NCBI GenBank assembly: GCA_947034895.1 | Contig: OX344762.1 | Coordinates: 11,289,501-11,353,500 of the forward strand | Origin: Rhytidiadelphus loreus | Lineage: Eukaryota > Streptophyta > Bryopsida > Hypnales > Hylocomiaceae | Length of the DNA: 64,000 nucleotides | Direction of reading: 5' to 3' | Shown here: positions 21,026-33,900 of the stretch, piece after piece | Position numbering within the stretch: position 1 is the first letter of the stretch | Layout: each line of letters opens with the position of its first letter | The notes under the pieces: generated by a model | What the model was told of the DNA's origin: nothing | Database searches by the model: none | What the model saw: only the letters and a program-made list of their open reading frames with translations | Made by a program: the position numbers and the translations under genes

Positions 21026-21963
21026 TGATATTCTTACAACATTCTAGATTGCACTCGTAGTAATGGTATGAGGTTAGGTTTAAATAAATTTAGATCTCCA
21101 AGGTTGGTTAGCAACTATGGTACTTCAAGTGAATGTTACTATTGCAATACTTGTATCAAAGGTAGTTTGATAAATTTGATACCGAGATTACAATGACACT
21201 CATGCCTAACATTGGTTAAAATTAGGTAGTCTCGGTTGTCAACTACAAGGTCTAGCAGGATTTTTTTTCATTTTTCATTTTTCATTTTTTCATTTTTAAA
21301 GAAGGAGCCAATTATTTCTTCAATACTCATGTGATACTTAGATGATACTTGGTGATATCTATTTGAAAAGTAGGTGATACCTAGATAAAATTTGGCTATT
21401 GATATTAAAATACAGAAATGATCTGGCTATTTTGCCCCCCAAAATGAAAATTCCTTAACAAAAAATAACCAACATCTTCTGACTGTAGCCAATTGGCGGA
21501 AAAAACACTGCCGAGGTGTGTGTCAGCCCTAATGGACATGAGCGAAACTGGGAAGGCAGCCAATACTCATGGTTTCAGTAAACTTAATCAGAGTCTAGGG
21601 CTGAAGGAACTCGCGGCCATGTTGGCAGAGTGAAAACGGCCACAATCCAGTTGCCTCTTTGCAGAAACAGGTTTGCAGGAAGTGATTTCCTACGAGGTTC
21701 CTTTGTTGCATTGGATTGCAGCCGATTCCTCTGTTTCTTTTTTCACGGTTCCTCCCGAAAGCCCTAAATTCTTAAACCCTAAACCCCGCTTGAACCCTGA
21801 ACCTGCTTAAACCCTGAGCCCTGTTTAAAACTTGAATCCTGCCGCCCCCGGGTTTTGTTGTACTGGTTTGTTGTTTTGTTGCGCAGGTTGAAGACGGAGC
21901 TGATGAAATTGGACGGAACTCGAGGGACTCGGACCAACTGAGTATGAGGTTTGAGCTGAAAGG
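21026..21963. other. Intergenic DNA and presumed midasin promoter
   Basis: The first 450 bases or so are AT-rich, with a TTTTTCA-type microsatellite at about 21261-21297 and no gene. From about 21,480 composition becomes balanced, as expected for a promoter and 5' UTR of the downstream midasin gene. Telo-box sequences lie near 21,774. Confidence 0.5.
21774..21787 (+). promoter_or_regulatory. Telo-box upstream of midasin
   Basis: AAACCCTAAACCCC contains the plant telo-box AAACCCTAA, about 190 bases before the ATG. Related AACCCTGAACC and AAACCCTGAGC follow to about 21,830. Telo-boxes are known to be enriched upstream of plant ribosomal-protein and ribosome-biogenesis genes. Confidence 0.6.
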
Positions 21964-24900
21964 ATGAAGCACAAGAAAGAGTTTGATTGTGGCGTGGCGT
22001 TGGGGAGGTTGATAGCGAGGCACCCGGGTTTACGCGATGATTCCGAGGTTGCGACGTTGTTGGCACAGAGAGGAAACGGAATTGAGGAGAATCGTGTCCT
22101 GGAAGTGGTCCAGGACCTTGTGATTCGGCCTGATGTAGGACTTGCGGCGCTGGGTTGCTTTCGGCCAATCCTAGCCAGAGTTTTAGATACGTTGGTGCAC
22201 TCTTTGAGGCAACTGTGGAGGCAGGGCAGAGGCTCTCCAGGTCAAGAGGGCGAGGGGTTCGTTGGCATTTCTACGCGACTGCGAAATGGCGGTGGATGGG
22301 ATCTTGGGTTGCATGAGTATACATGTATTATGTTCAGCCGACTGCTGGACTTGGCACCGTACTTGCTTAGGTATGTGTTCGCGTTGCTGGATTGCAGTCT
22401 TGGAACTCGCTGTCGTAATTTGAGTGCAAGTCGAAGTTGCTGGATTGCAGTATTGGCCAGGTTTGTTAGACCTGCTGAGCCTTAAAAGAGCGATAAGAGG
22501 TGGTGATAATGTATGGAAGAGCATAGAATGCAACGCTTTCGTCGACGTATAGAATTGGACAGCGGTTGAAATTTAAGGTTTAAGGTTCAAGGTTTTACGA
22601 TGTAAGGGTTTAGGGTTTAAGGGAGCTCTCACTGCTCTTCTGTTTCACGACTTCTGATCGTATAATTCTGACGTTGGTGCATTGGTGTGGGCTTATGATC
22701 AGTTCTTTTCTCCAATACTTCGAGTTTGCTCCACCTCCTTATGAGCGCCTTTTGCACGGAGGCCCAGAAAACTACCAGTCTATGCTAGGTGCTGGTGAGG
22801 AGCTACCTTCAACGTCCGGAGCACCTGCATTCAGTGAGGTTGTCTATGCATCTTACCGTCTTCTGCAATTGGAATCTACCGTATTTCGGGAACTTTGGGA
22901 CTGGAGTCCATTTCTAGATTTATTACGATCCTTACCTAAGACTTTAGATGAAGTAAGTATAGATGTTCGATGGTGCGTAGTACAAATTGTATGTCAAATT
23001 TTACAAATGAGCGACAAGGCTACTCTGGAATTTAGCCACACAGTGGCAGGGCTGAGTGAAGAACATAGTTTTGGCTCTCACCTTCGATGGAGATGTCGCT
23101 GCCAGAAGACGGCTGTCGAGAAGTTAGCAATGTATTTAGAAACACCTGGTCGAGCACAAGACTTAATTGTAGTTGAGGACGCTCGTCCTGATTGGAGTTT
23201 GAGCAGCGTTAAAAGTTGGAAAGGGACGAATAGCTTTCATTTGCAAGTTTGTGGAATTGACCTCCCGGTTCGGCAAGATTTGCGAGAGGGCAGGTTCGTC
23301 TTTTCATCCATACAAAGCTCAATTACTGGAGTTTCCGCAAGGTCATACAGCTATGATGCTAGCGTGTTCATAGATCTGTTGGTATCTTGGTATTTTTTTA
23401 GATGGTGATTGGATCTTTCTGACGCTGACTCTTTCATTTTTTTCCAGGGCGTTGCCACCGTCAAGTGAGTCATTAGTTTTGACACCAACAGTGAAGCGGA
23501 ACCTGGAGGCTGTAGTACTGGCATTGAGCCAACGATGTCCAGTGCTTTTAGAAGGACCTATAGGTTCTGGAAAGTCGTCTTTGATTCAGGAGCTGGCTTA
23601 CGCTACTGGCAATTTGGATCTCCTTTTTATTCACTTGGATGACCAGATGGACAGCAAGACACTGCTGGGGAACTATGCCTGTACTGAAGTACCGGGAGAG
23701 TTTAAGTGGCAGCCTGGGGCGCTTACTCAAGCAGTTGTGAGAGGCATGTGGGTTGTGTTTGAGGATATTGACAGGGCTCCTTTCGAGATTTTTTCTGCTC
23801 TTATTCCATTGCTCGAGGATCGAAAGTTGTACATACCAGGACGTGGAGAGATGGTACCGGCCGCCGACAATTTTCGAATTTTTTCAACCGTTACCAGGAC
23901 TAGGCACAGTGGTGCATTCGTAGGAGGGAAAAAGGAAATGCTGGGCAATCTTTGGAGGAAAGTAGTAATTGATGCTCCTAATGACGAAGAACTTGCTGAC
24001 ATTATCCGCATTCGGTTCCCGTCTCTTTCACTCGTAGTCCCAAAACTCATTGGCACTTTCAATCTAGTCAAGCATATTGCTTCGCAGTCTGAAAGTCCTG
24101 CTGAAGGGTTACCAGATGTTTCAGTGTATGTAGGCCGTCAGTTTTCTACTCGAGATTTGTTTAAGTGGTGCACGCGGATTTCATCATTAGGTTCTCAAGT
24201 CTTAGGATCGTCGATTCTGTCGAGTTTTGCTCGAGAACGCATTTATGTGGAAGCTGCCGACTGCTTTGGTGCCTCAATAGCAAATACTTCAGACCGTCAT
24301 CTGGCTCTTTCAGTAATCGGACAGTTTTGGAATGTTCCTGTGGACCGTGTTAACTTTTACTCGTCACTCAATAAGCCCTCCACTCAGAAGAATATGTCTA
24401 CATTGCAAGTGGGAAGGGCTAGTCTACTATGTCAGCCTAGAACAGGGAATCCTCAGGCAACTCGCCTTTTTGCAAACACCGGACATGCTGTACGTAGCTT
24501 GGAAGCTATATCTATGTGTGTGCAGCAGCAGGAACCGGTTCTTCTCGTAGGTGAGACAGGTACTGGGAAAACCAGTGTCGTGCAACATCTTGCTTGGCAA
24601 TTGGGAATGCCTCTAATCGTGTTGAATATGAGTCAGCAGACAGATAGTGCAGACTTTCTTGGAGGGTACAAGCCAGTTGAAGCACAGGGTGTGTGCTTAC
24701 CTCTACTTGAGACCTTCAATGCGCTGTTTCGAGATAGTTTTCCAAAGAAGAGGAATGCTGATTTGCTGGAACATGTGCAGCGCTTTGCTGAGAAGAGGAA
24801 GTGGGATAGGCTGTTGAAGTCGTTTCGGAGTGTAATGGGGACAGTGTCGACGCTGTTGGGAGCATCCTTTGAATCTAATGGAAGTGTATCCACTGAAAAA

Positions 24901-27900
24901 GTGAAGGAATCAGCAGCGAATGGGCATTCTGTAGAGGAGCAGAGCCCCAAAAGAAAGCGTCCTCTCAACAGCAAACTTTTAATCCGGTGGCGAGCTTTCA
25001 CATCGGAGTTGCGAAAGGCTGAGCGGCAAGTGGAAGCTGCCAATACAGGCTTTGCTTTTTCATTTGTGGAGGGAGTGCTAGTGAAGGCTATTCGAGAGGG
25101 TCATTGGCTTCTGCTAGATGAAGTCAATCTGGCCCCAGTTGAGACGCTGGAGAGATTAACAGGTGTTTTGGAAGGGGCAGCAGGCACATTATCTCTCACA
25201 GAACGTGGTGACGTGGAAAATGTGTCCCGCCACGCCAACTTTCGCATTTTTGCATGCATGAACCCAGCAACTGACTTTGGAAAAAGAGACTTACCAATCT
25301 CTCTACGAAATCGCTTCACGGAGTTGTACGTCGATGAATTGACTCAGAAAGAAGATTTGCAAGCTTTGGTATTTCATTATCTCGAAAACTCTGTTCCTTC
25401 TCCGCCTGTGGAAGACATCGTCAATTTTTACCTGCAAGCTCGGCACGAAGCTGGGACCAGACTCTTGGATGGGGCGAATCAGAAGCCCCAGTACAGTTTA
25501 AGGTCGCTTGCTAGAGCACTTGAGTACACATGTGCTGCCATGTCTACATATGGTTTCTTGAGATCATTGTATGATGGTATGTGCATGTCTTTTCTGACTC
25601 TCCTTGATCAACCAAGCGCTTTAATTATGGAGCAGCTTATCTATGTCGCTTTGTTCAAGACTACGGGACCTGCTGCGACAAGAGCTTTGAAGGCTCTTCT
25701 CAAAGTCCCGCCTCAGCCAAGTCCAGCCCATGTTTTAGTTGAACATATTTGGGTGGAGAGCGGTAACGCTCAGCCCTCAAGGTCAGCAAGTAACATCTTC
25801 TGTAGATTGGTTGAGGTTGTATGCTCTAGTATTAGTCGCTTGGACTGCTTCTCTTCGTCTTTTAGTAAATTTTCTCATTTGCATCGTTAGTATTCCAGTT
25901 TGTGTGTTGATATTCCAAGTTTAGTGATGAACTATTTGTTGTATTTTCTTGTTCTTTTCTAATGTGTTACGTTGGCAGGTTGTCATTGGAATCTCGAGAA
26001 CGGTATGTGCTGACGAAGACTATCACAGAGCATCTCAAGAATCTAGCTAGGGCAGTATTTGTTCGCAAGTATCCTGTTTTATTGCAGGGACCTACTTCAA
26101 GTGGGAAGACAAGTCTGGTTGAGTACCTGGCGACCATAACAGGTCATCGGTTTGTCCGAATCAACAACCATGAACATACGGATCTTCAAGAATATCTTGG
26201 CTCTTATGTGACTGATTCTTCAGGAAAGTTAGTTTTCCAGGAAGGAGCACTTGTCGAAGCTGTGCGGAAAGGCTACTGGATTGTGCTGGATGAATTGAAT
26301 TTGGCACCTTCTGATGTTCTGGAAGCCCTCAATCGACTGCTAGATGACAATAGAGAGTTATTTGTTCCGGAACTCCAGTTGACAGTCAAGCCGCATCCGC
26401 ATTTCATGTTATTTGCTACTCAAAACCCCCCTGGAATTTATGGTGGTCGGAAGGTGCTTTCTCGAGCATTTCGAAATCGGTTCATGGAACTTCACATTGA
26501 TGATATTCCTGACGACGAGTTGTGTATGATACTGGAGAAACGGTGTCAGATTCCAGGGAGTTATGCCGCCAAGATGATTGAGGTGATGAAGGACTTGCAG
26601 CGGCATAGACAAGGTAGCAAGGTGTTTGCTGGAAAACATGGCTTTATAACTGCTCGTGATCTTTTCCGATGGGCTGAACGACATGGGAACGGGTACGAGG
26701 AGCTTGCCAGGGATGGTTACATGCTATTGGCAGAGAGGCTGCGGAATTTAGAGGAGAAGGAAGTTGTGCAAAGAGTTCTCGAAAAGCATATGCGCGTGAA
26801 GTTGGATGTGAACCGGTTGCATGATATGGAAGCATCCGAGACGTTTGAGGCCGTTAAGAAGTTGGCAGAGTTACCAGAGCATGTGTCTATATTTGGTAGG
26901 ATCGTTTGGACGAAGAGCATGAAACGACTTTTTAATTTAGTTGAGCATTGCATTAGGCATTGCGAGCCTGTTCTGTTAGTAGGGGAGACTGGATGTGGGA
27001 AGACCATGGTATGCCAGCTGCTTTCTTTGCTGTACAATCAACGTCTACATATATTAAATTGCCATCAGCACTCAGAGACGTCGGACTTTCTTGGTGGCTT
27101 ACGTCCAGTTCGGGATCGAGACAGCCTTGCTGTTAAGTTCCAGAGAGCTGCCGAGAGAATTGCCTCCATGGACTTGTTCCAAGATGTTTGTTCTGTTGAG
27201 TTGCCGGTGAAGGTAGAAGACTCTGGGACGACATTGACAATGGTGAAGAATGCTCTATCAGGTATGTTCAATTTATTATTCCCCATTCGATGCCCTTCAT
27301 CCTCTTCTGTTCTGGTTTGTATGTTCACTGTATCCTTGCGTTCAGTAGGGTTGTTGACCAGTTTTTTTAGACTATGCAACCAATGATAGATTTTCACTGA
27401 CCGATCTTGAATGATAGCTCTCGATGAAATGCTTCATGGACTTGGATCTTCAGTGTTGATGTTCTTGTATTTTCAAGGGACTAGTAGTTTCCCAACTTCT
27501 TATTCTATTCAAGCCCTTTTCTGCACCTGACAGAATTGAAGAAAAGAAAACCAGACAAGAAACGCAAAGTGAACGAAGCAGCAATGCCTTTGGAAGAAGC
27601 TTTGAAGGAAATTTCGACGTACCACAAAGAGTGGCAATCTCTTTTTGTGTGGCATGACGGTCCACTCGTTCAGGCTATGCGCAATGGAGATATGTTTCTT
27701 GTTGATGAAATATCTCTTGCAGAAGACAGTGTACTGGAAAGACTGAACAGTGTGCTTGAACCCAAACGCCTATTGGTAATTAATATCTTTTCATCTTGGC
27801 GATTATTTGTCTTTATTTTATTCTGTGGCCGATTAACTAGATATATTGTGACTGTTTGGTGCTGATGAAATATTAAGCGATAATTTCTTTGTTCATAGTC

Positions 27901-30900
27901 TTTGTCAATGCTGTAAACTTTGGATCATCATTTCACAGGTTTTAGCAGAAAAAGGAGGTCCTGATGTAGAGGAGCTGATTGCGAACTCAAGCTTTCGTAT
28001 CTTGGCGACAATGAACCCTGGAGGAGACTTCGGCAAAAAGGAGCTGTCTCCTGCTTTGAGAAATCGTTTTACCGAGATTTGGGTTCCTCCAATCAACGAT
28101 ATAGGGGACCTAAGAAGCATTGCTGTGGATAGATTCTCAAGGCCCGACCTTGTCCAGTTAGTAGATCCCATGCTTGAATTTTGGCAGTGGTTTCAGCATC
28201 ATCATGAGGGCGGAAGGTCACTTTCAGTACGAGATCTTTTGTCTTGGATTACTTACATCAATGTTGCTGAATTGGAGATTGGCGAAATTCCTGCATTTAT
28301 TCATGGCGCTTTCCTGGTCCTCCTGGATGGAATTGGTTTTGGGCTTGGTCTGTCGAATTCTGCTACTCAACATGTGCAAACGGAGTGCGCAAAATATTTG
28401 TTTGAGCGGTTACCTGAACATCAGAGACGGGTTGCAGTTGAATCAACCGAATTGGGTGATCACACCTTTGGGTCAATGGAATTGGACCCAATGGAGGTCG
28501 ACACCGTGTCTGGAAACAATTTGTTTGGAATGCGCCCCTTTCATATAGCTCGAGGTGATTACAGGCCACCAAATATTAGCTTTGCATTGGATGCACCAAC
28601 AACCAAGCGAAATGCATGGCGAATTTTACGAGCCATGCAGCTGCATAAACCAGTCCTTATTGAAGGAAGTCCCGGCGTTGGTAAAACGAGCCTGGTGGCA
28701 GCTTTAGCAGCAGCCTCTGGTCACGCTTTAGTAAGGATCAATCTTTCTGAGCAGACAGATATTATGGATTTACTTGGATCGGATATGCCAGTTGAAGGGG
28801 GCACTGGCGCAGAATTTCAGTGGTCGGATGGAGTATTTTTGCAGGTTTGTCATATTTCTTGTTTCTCCACGGTGATATGCTGTTTTGTATCAATTTCATG
28901 TCAGTTTTGCTGTTTGTGAGTTCGGGACATCAGGCAGATGTAGGTGGTGAGAAACATGATACTTTGTCTAAATGCTATAAATTCCGACTTATGGTTTCTC
29001 CCATATTCATACTTCTGGAAGTGTCAGGGAGTGTTTAATCTATTTCCAGTGGACAGTAGTAATTAAATTTCTCACTGCTTTGTACTCTTTTTGTAGTTAC
29101 AATGTATATGTCTGACAAACTATTTTCTGGCAGGCTCTCAAAGCCGGACATTGGGTGCTTCTCGACGAACTCAACCTAGCATCACAATCAGTTCTAGAGG
29201 GTCTGAATGCATGCCTCGATCATCGAGGGGAGCTCTTCATACCTGAACTAGGCCGGAGCTTCAAATGCCCTTCCACATTCCGTGTGTTTGCATGTCAAAA
29301 TCCATTGTCTCAAGGAGGGGGGCGCAAAGGGCTTCCAAAGTCGTTCCTAAATCGGTTTACTAAAGTGTATGTAGAAGCTCTCTCTGAAGACGACTTTTTA
29401 GAAATTGCAAGCATCTTGCATCCTTCTCTTTCAAAATCTGTTCTGAAAACCATGATAGAGTTTAATTCTCGTTTACATCAAGACACAATGGTTCTTCATA
29501 AATATGGTCACTCTGGCTCTCCTTGGGAATTTAACCTTCGGGATATTTTACGGTGGTGTGAACTAATGGAGAGGAACAATTGTACTTCACCGGACGGTGA
29601 AGCGCAATCATTTGCACCAGAGCACTTCCTCGATGTCATGTATCTGCAGCGTATGCGAACTGTTGGTGACAGACGTCGAGTGCTCAGCCTTTTCCAAGAG
29701 GTGTTTGGCTCACATCTTGATCTTGAAACTTTCCCGGCAGTTTCTGTTCTTCCTGAGAGGTTACAAGTTGGGCTGGCAACTCTTCCTCGTAGATATGAAC
29801 CACGGTTACAAGGCGACTTTGATAAGCAGCTTCAGATTTTGCCAGGTTCAGCAAACAGGTTAGTGTTTTGCATCTATTTATCGGCTTCTTTCAATGCCTT
29901 TAGTTGTCGATTTGCGTCATGTAACCTTTTGTGAGTCGTGTCTCGTGGAAAATTTCTGTTCTATGTTTGTATCCTAGAACAGCCTTTCTTTCTCGCCCAT
30001 CTTAGAACCCGCTTATCTATTCAGAGCTTGATTAGCTAATTGATGTACTTTTGTCGAGATGAGTTGCTTATAGATCCCAATTCATCTTGTCGATTTAGTC
30101 CTTTCTTGTTCCTGAAAACTCATGTTTGGGAGCAGGTTGGAAGCCGCCATGCACTGTGTTTCCAAAGGTTGGATGTGTATCCTAGTTGGACCCCCTGCGG
30201 CAGGGAAAACTTCCCTTGTGCGCCTGATGGCCTCTCTTACTGGTAATTCTTTGCATGAGTTTACCTTATCCAGCGCAACAGACACAACTGAGCTCCTCGG
30301 TTGCTTTGAACAACATGATCTCTTTCGGCGGTGGCAGGAGATTGTGAAGATGAGTCATGACTCTTTGAAGACCGTCTGCAGCTTCTGTTTGTCAGGTAGT
30401 GGAAGTATGTTGCATTTTCCTCCTTTTGATGAGAACGACTTAGTGTTTGCTTGTTCTGGCCTTGGGAATTTCATGCGGCTCATACAAGAATGGAAGCGAA
30501 GCCTTGTTAGAGCTTTTGAATAGGGTACATGCATCTTACTGTTCTATGCCACATACAGTTTGTGTTCAATATGTATATTTCGGTAGAGAGATTTTTCGTG
30601 CTAATCCTAGTGTGTCTTTTTCAGAAGGTTCCTTGCAGGCTGATTTGAAAATGAATATGGTGAAGAGCCTCCTTGGGTCTTGGGCTGCTTTTCAGAAGAT
30701 ATTTGGTGGCCATGTGACCACTATTGAGCAGGAATTCGTTCAAGGTGTGGTAGACCCAGTGGCCGTCAACATGCTACTACTGTTTTTGGATCAGCTGCGC
30801 CAGACAGTTACATCCTGTGGCGTGTCGATGGACGATCCTGAGTTGGATCCAAATAATTTACATGAAAGAGTGGCACTTTTGAGATCTAGTCTTGGACAGT

Positions 30901-33900
30901 TGGGAACTGCGGGGCGATTTGAATGGGTGGACGGTGGACTACTAAAAGCTATTGAGCGTGGGGAGTGGGTAGTTCTGGAAAATGCAAATTTCTGTAATCC
31001 AACGGTACGTCATTATTTATACACCTATGAATATGAAGTTGCTGGTATATTATTCCTGCTGCGTGTTAGGTTAAGAATTTTGTTCGAAGCTTTTACACAG
31101 GATGATCCGCTTTGTCTTTGCTGCTTTGGGTGTGGGGTTTGTGGGAGTCCTCTACTGTTTAGTCCTGCAACATTGCCGTTTTTAGGAGTATTCTCAAGTA
31201 TGTCGCCTATTCATTGAATTTCTGCAAATGAAAAGCTATTGTATGCCTTCACACCTTACCGTTGGATTACACTTTTCTGAATATGTCCTGACAGGTTCTT
31301 GACCGGCTGAATCCCCTTCTTGAACCTGGAGGTAGCATCATGGTTAATGAACGCGGTCTCGTTGAAGGTGAGGCTATGGTTGTTCATGCCCATCCCAATT
31401 TCCGCCTCTTTCTCACAGTGGATCCAGCACATGGTGAAGTCTCAAGAGCCATGCGCAATCGAGGGGTTGAGCTGTTTATCCTCCAACCTGATTGGCCTCA
31501 GACTGCAGTAAATGAATCTCCAATTTTGGAAGAACTTTTGGGAAGATCTTCTAGTTCTGACCTTGATAGCTTGAAAGTTCTCACTCAGGCTGGAGTTCCA
31601 GGTCCTGCCTTGCTGCAAGGCATGTGCAGTGCACACATTGACGTTCAAATCCTTACAGAGGTCACTCACAGTGGGTTGCCTGTGTCCTTGCGAGAACTTT
31701 ATGAATGGGTGTCATTGCTCCAGCAGCTCCTCGAAAGGGGTGGCACTCTATCATGGTCTTTGGCATGCAGCTGGGAGCAAGTTTATTCGCGCCGTCTTGG
31801 TAATGTGGAGGCAAGACAAGAAGCTATGGGGAAGTTCCAATCGAGGCTAGGATCTGTAAACCTTTTGAGCGCTGGTACCTGGAAACAGCTTGCATGCAGT
31901 ATTCCAGGAGGTTGGCCTTCTCCTCTCACTTTTGCAGAGTACTGCCTGACCTCCAAGGAGGCAATGGTTTTGCGGGATAGTGCACTCTTAGAGTATCTGA
32001 GTGCGCAATTATTTGCCTTCAAATCTTCGAGAGGGTGGCCGCTGGTGGAAGATGGGCAGAGTGAGCTATTGCAACGTTTTGAAAGCACAAGAAATATAGC
32101 CTCATATGCCCCAGCAAGTCTTCTCCATCACCTCTTGAATCCAGAGCAAGCGCTAACCATCGATAGTCCTCTACCTGATGTTAAAACAGAGGAATTGGAC
32201 CTTGCACTGCTTTTTGCCAGCTTGTGGATGTTGGAGCAAGGAAGCTATGTGGATATCAATCTCCGAATCCAGTGTCTGAGCCACTTGTCAAAGTGTTTGC
32301 AAGGTTCGCTTGATGGTGTGAAACTTGTGGTTGCCGCTATCGAACGTGAGACTGCTCATCCACTGTCGAGGAAGCTGTCGATTGCTTGGGAGGAGCACTT
32401 TCAGATGAGAGAGGACCACGATATTAGCTCGTTTTCCTCCCTTGGCTCAGGTTTTGTCAGTCAGGTGTCCAAACCGTCATCGACTTTGAGCAATTCGAAA
32501 CTCCCAGGACAGAAGGGCAGTTTGGGAGAACTGGTTTTTATGGTAACCAGGTTACAGGTCCTGAGAAGAAGTTTGCTTCAGTGGGAAGAAGAAGAAGAGC
32601 AGTATAGAATGACAGAAAAGCTGGGCTGCAATTCCTCGAGTGGAGCAATCATGCAGTCATTCCGGCAACATAACCACCGGGAAGAGCGGTCTCGACTTTC
32701 GTATGCTCAGTATCCAAGAGCGATGCTGATTTATCTATATCCATTATTTACTGCCTTACGAGAATTGGAGGACGGAGTGCTACTATCAAGCAGTAGCAAT
32801 AGTTGGGAGAGTATAGTAGTTTCTTTCTCGAGTGTGCAGGAGTGGCATGAAACTCTTTGGAAGCACCTGAGCAGACCCAACTTCGATGTTGAAGGCTTCC
32901 TTTTTCACTGGGGTTCACTGAAACGCAGTCTTCAGGCCCTTTCCTCTAAAGCATGCAGGACTTCTGAATCTGTTGTGAAGGCGGTTGATGAAGTTAGGGG
33001 CCTTGTCAAGTTAATAGACGAGCCGTTTTCTTTAGGGGAGAATCCTCTCGCTAAGCCACTCTTATGGAAATATGCTGGTCATCCAGGCCTCCCTCACTCT
33101 AGAGACGTTTTCGATTTGGAAGTCAAGGTTTTGAAGATTTGCGAAGACCTATGGCAGTGTGGAGGGAATGAAGAGATTATCACCATCAGTACAGATGGTA
33201 ATATTCGTCAGCTTACCACCACAGGCCTGAGCATCATACGCTGGCTTGGTCAGGACGCTGTACCAGTGACAGAAAAGAGTATTAATGTCATTAATCTGGA
33301 TGGTGTGGCTACAGCTAGCACTAGCTACTCTGAGTCTCTTGCAATCTATCAGATGCTGAAGGAAAGAGTTGAACTCGAAAAAAAGGATATTACTCCTTTG
33401 GGCGATCATGATATTATACCTATACCGATGTCATTTGTTCCTGTTCCTAAAAGTGCGAGAAGGGATCTCCAGTGTGTTTCGTTTCCGAAAGAGTTGCTGC
33501 GATGGCCAAGCGCTTGGGCCCTTTGGGCTGAGCTTTTACCTTGGCTGAGCAACATAAGTATTTGTCAAGATACAAGACTTATAGCTGAAGTTTCACATCT
33601 GGCCACAGTTGAACATGCGACTGAAGAAAGTTTGCTCGGGATGCTCAAAGACAGAATCTCGGAGGATGTTTTGAAGAGAATGATCGAGTTTTCCATTTCG
33701 TGTTCTTCAAGATCTCCGGCTGACCTAGTTCCCCACCAACATCTTCTGTGGCTACTGGACGGGACACATCCTTCAAAGTGTGGGATCCTGCCTGCATTTC
33801 GAGAGATTAGTCACGAGTTGGTGTACAGGTGGCATTCGTCCTTGTGGACGAACATGCTAACTGTTCCGAATGCCTTGGAGGACTGGAGTGGAATGGTGGG

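Noticed and set aside
21774..22623. Interstitial telomere or chromosome-end relic
   Set aside because: The repeats are only two or three units long, degenerate, and placed around the start of a ribosome-biogenesis gene, so telo-box is the simpler reading.
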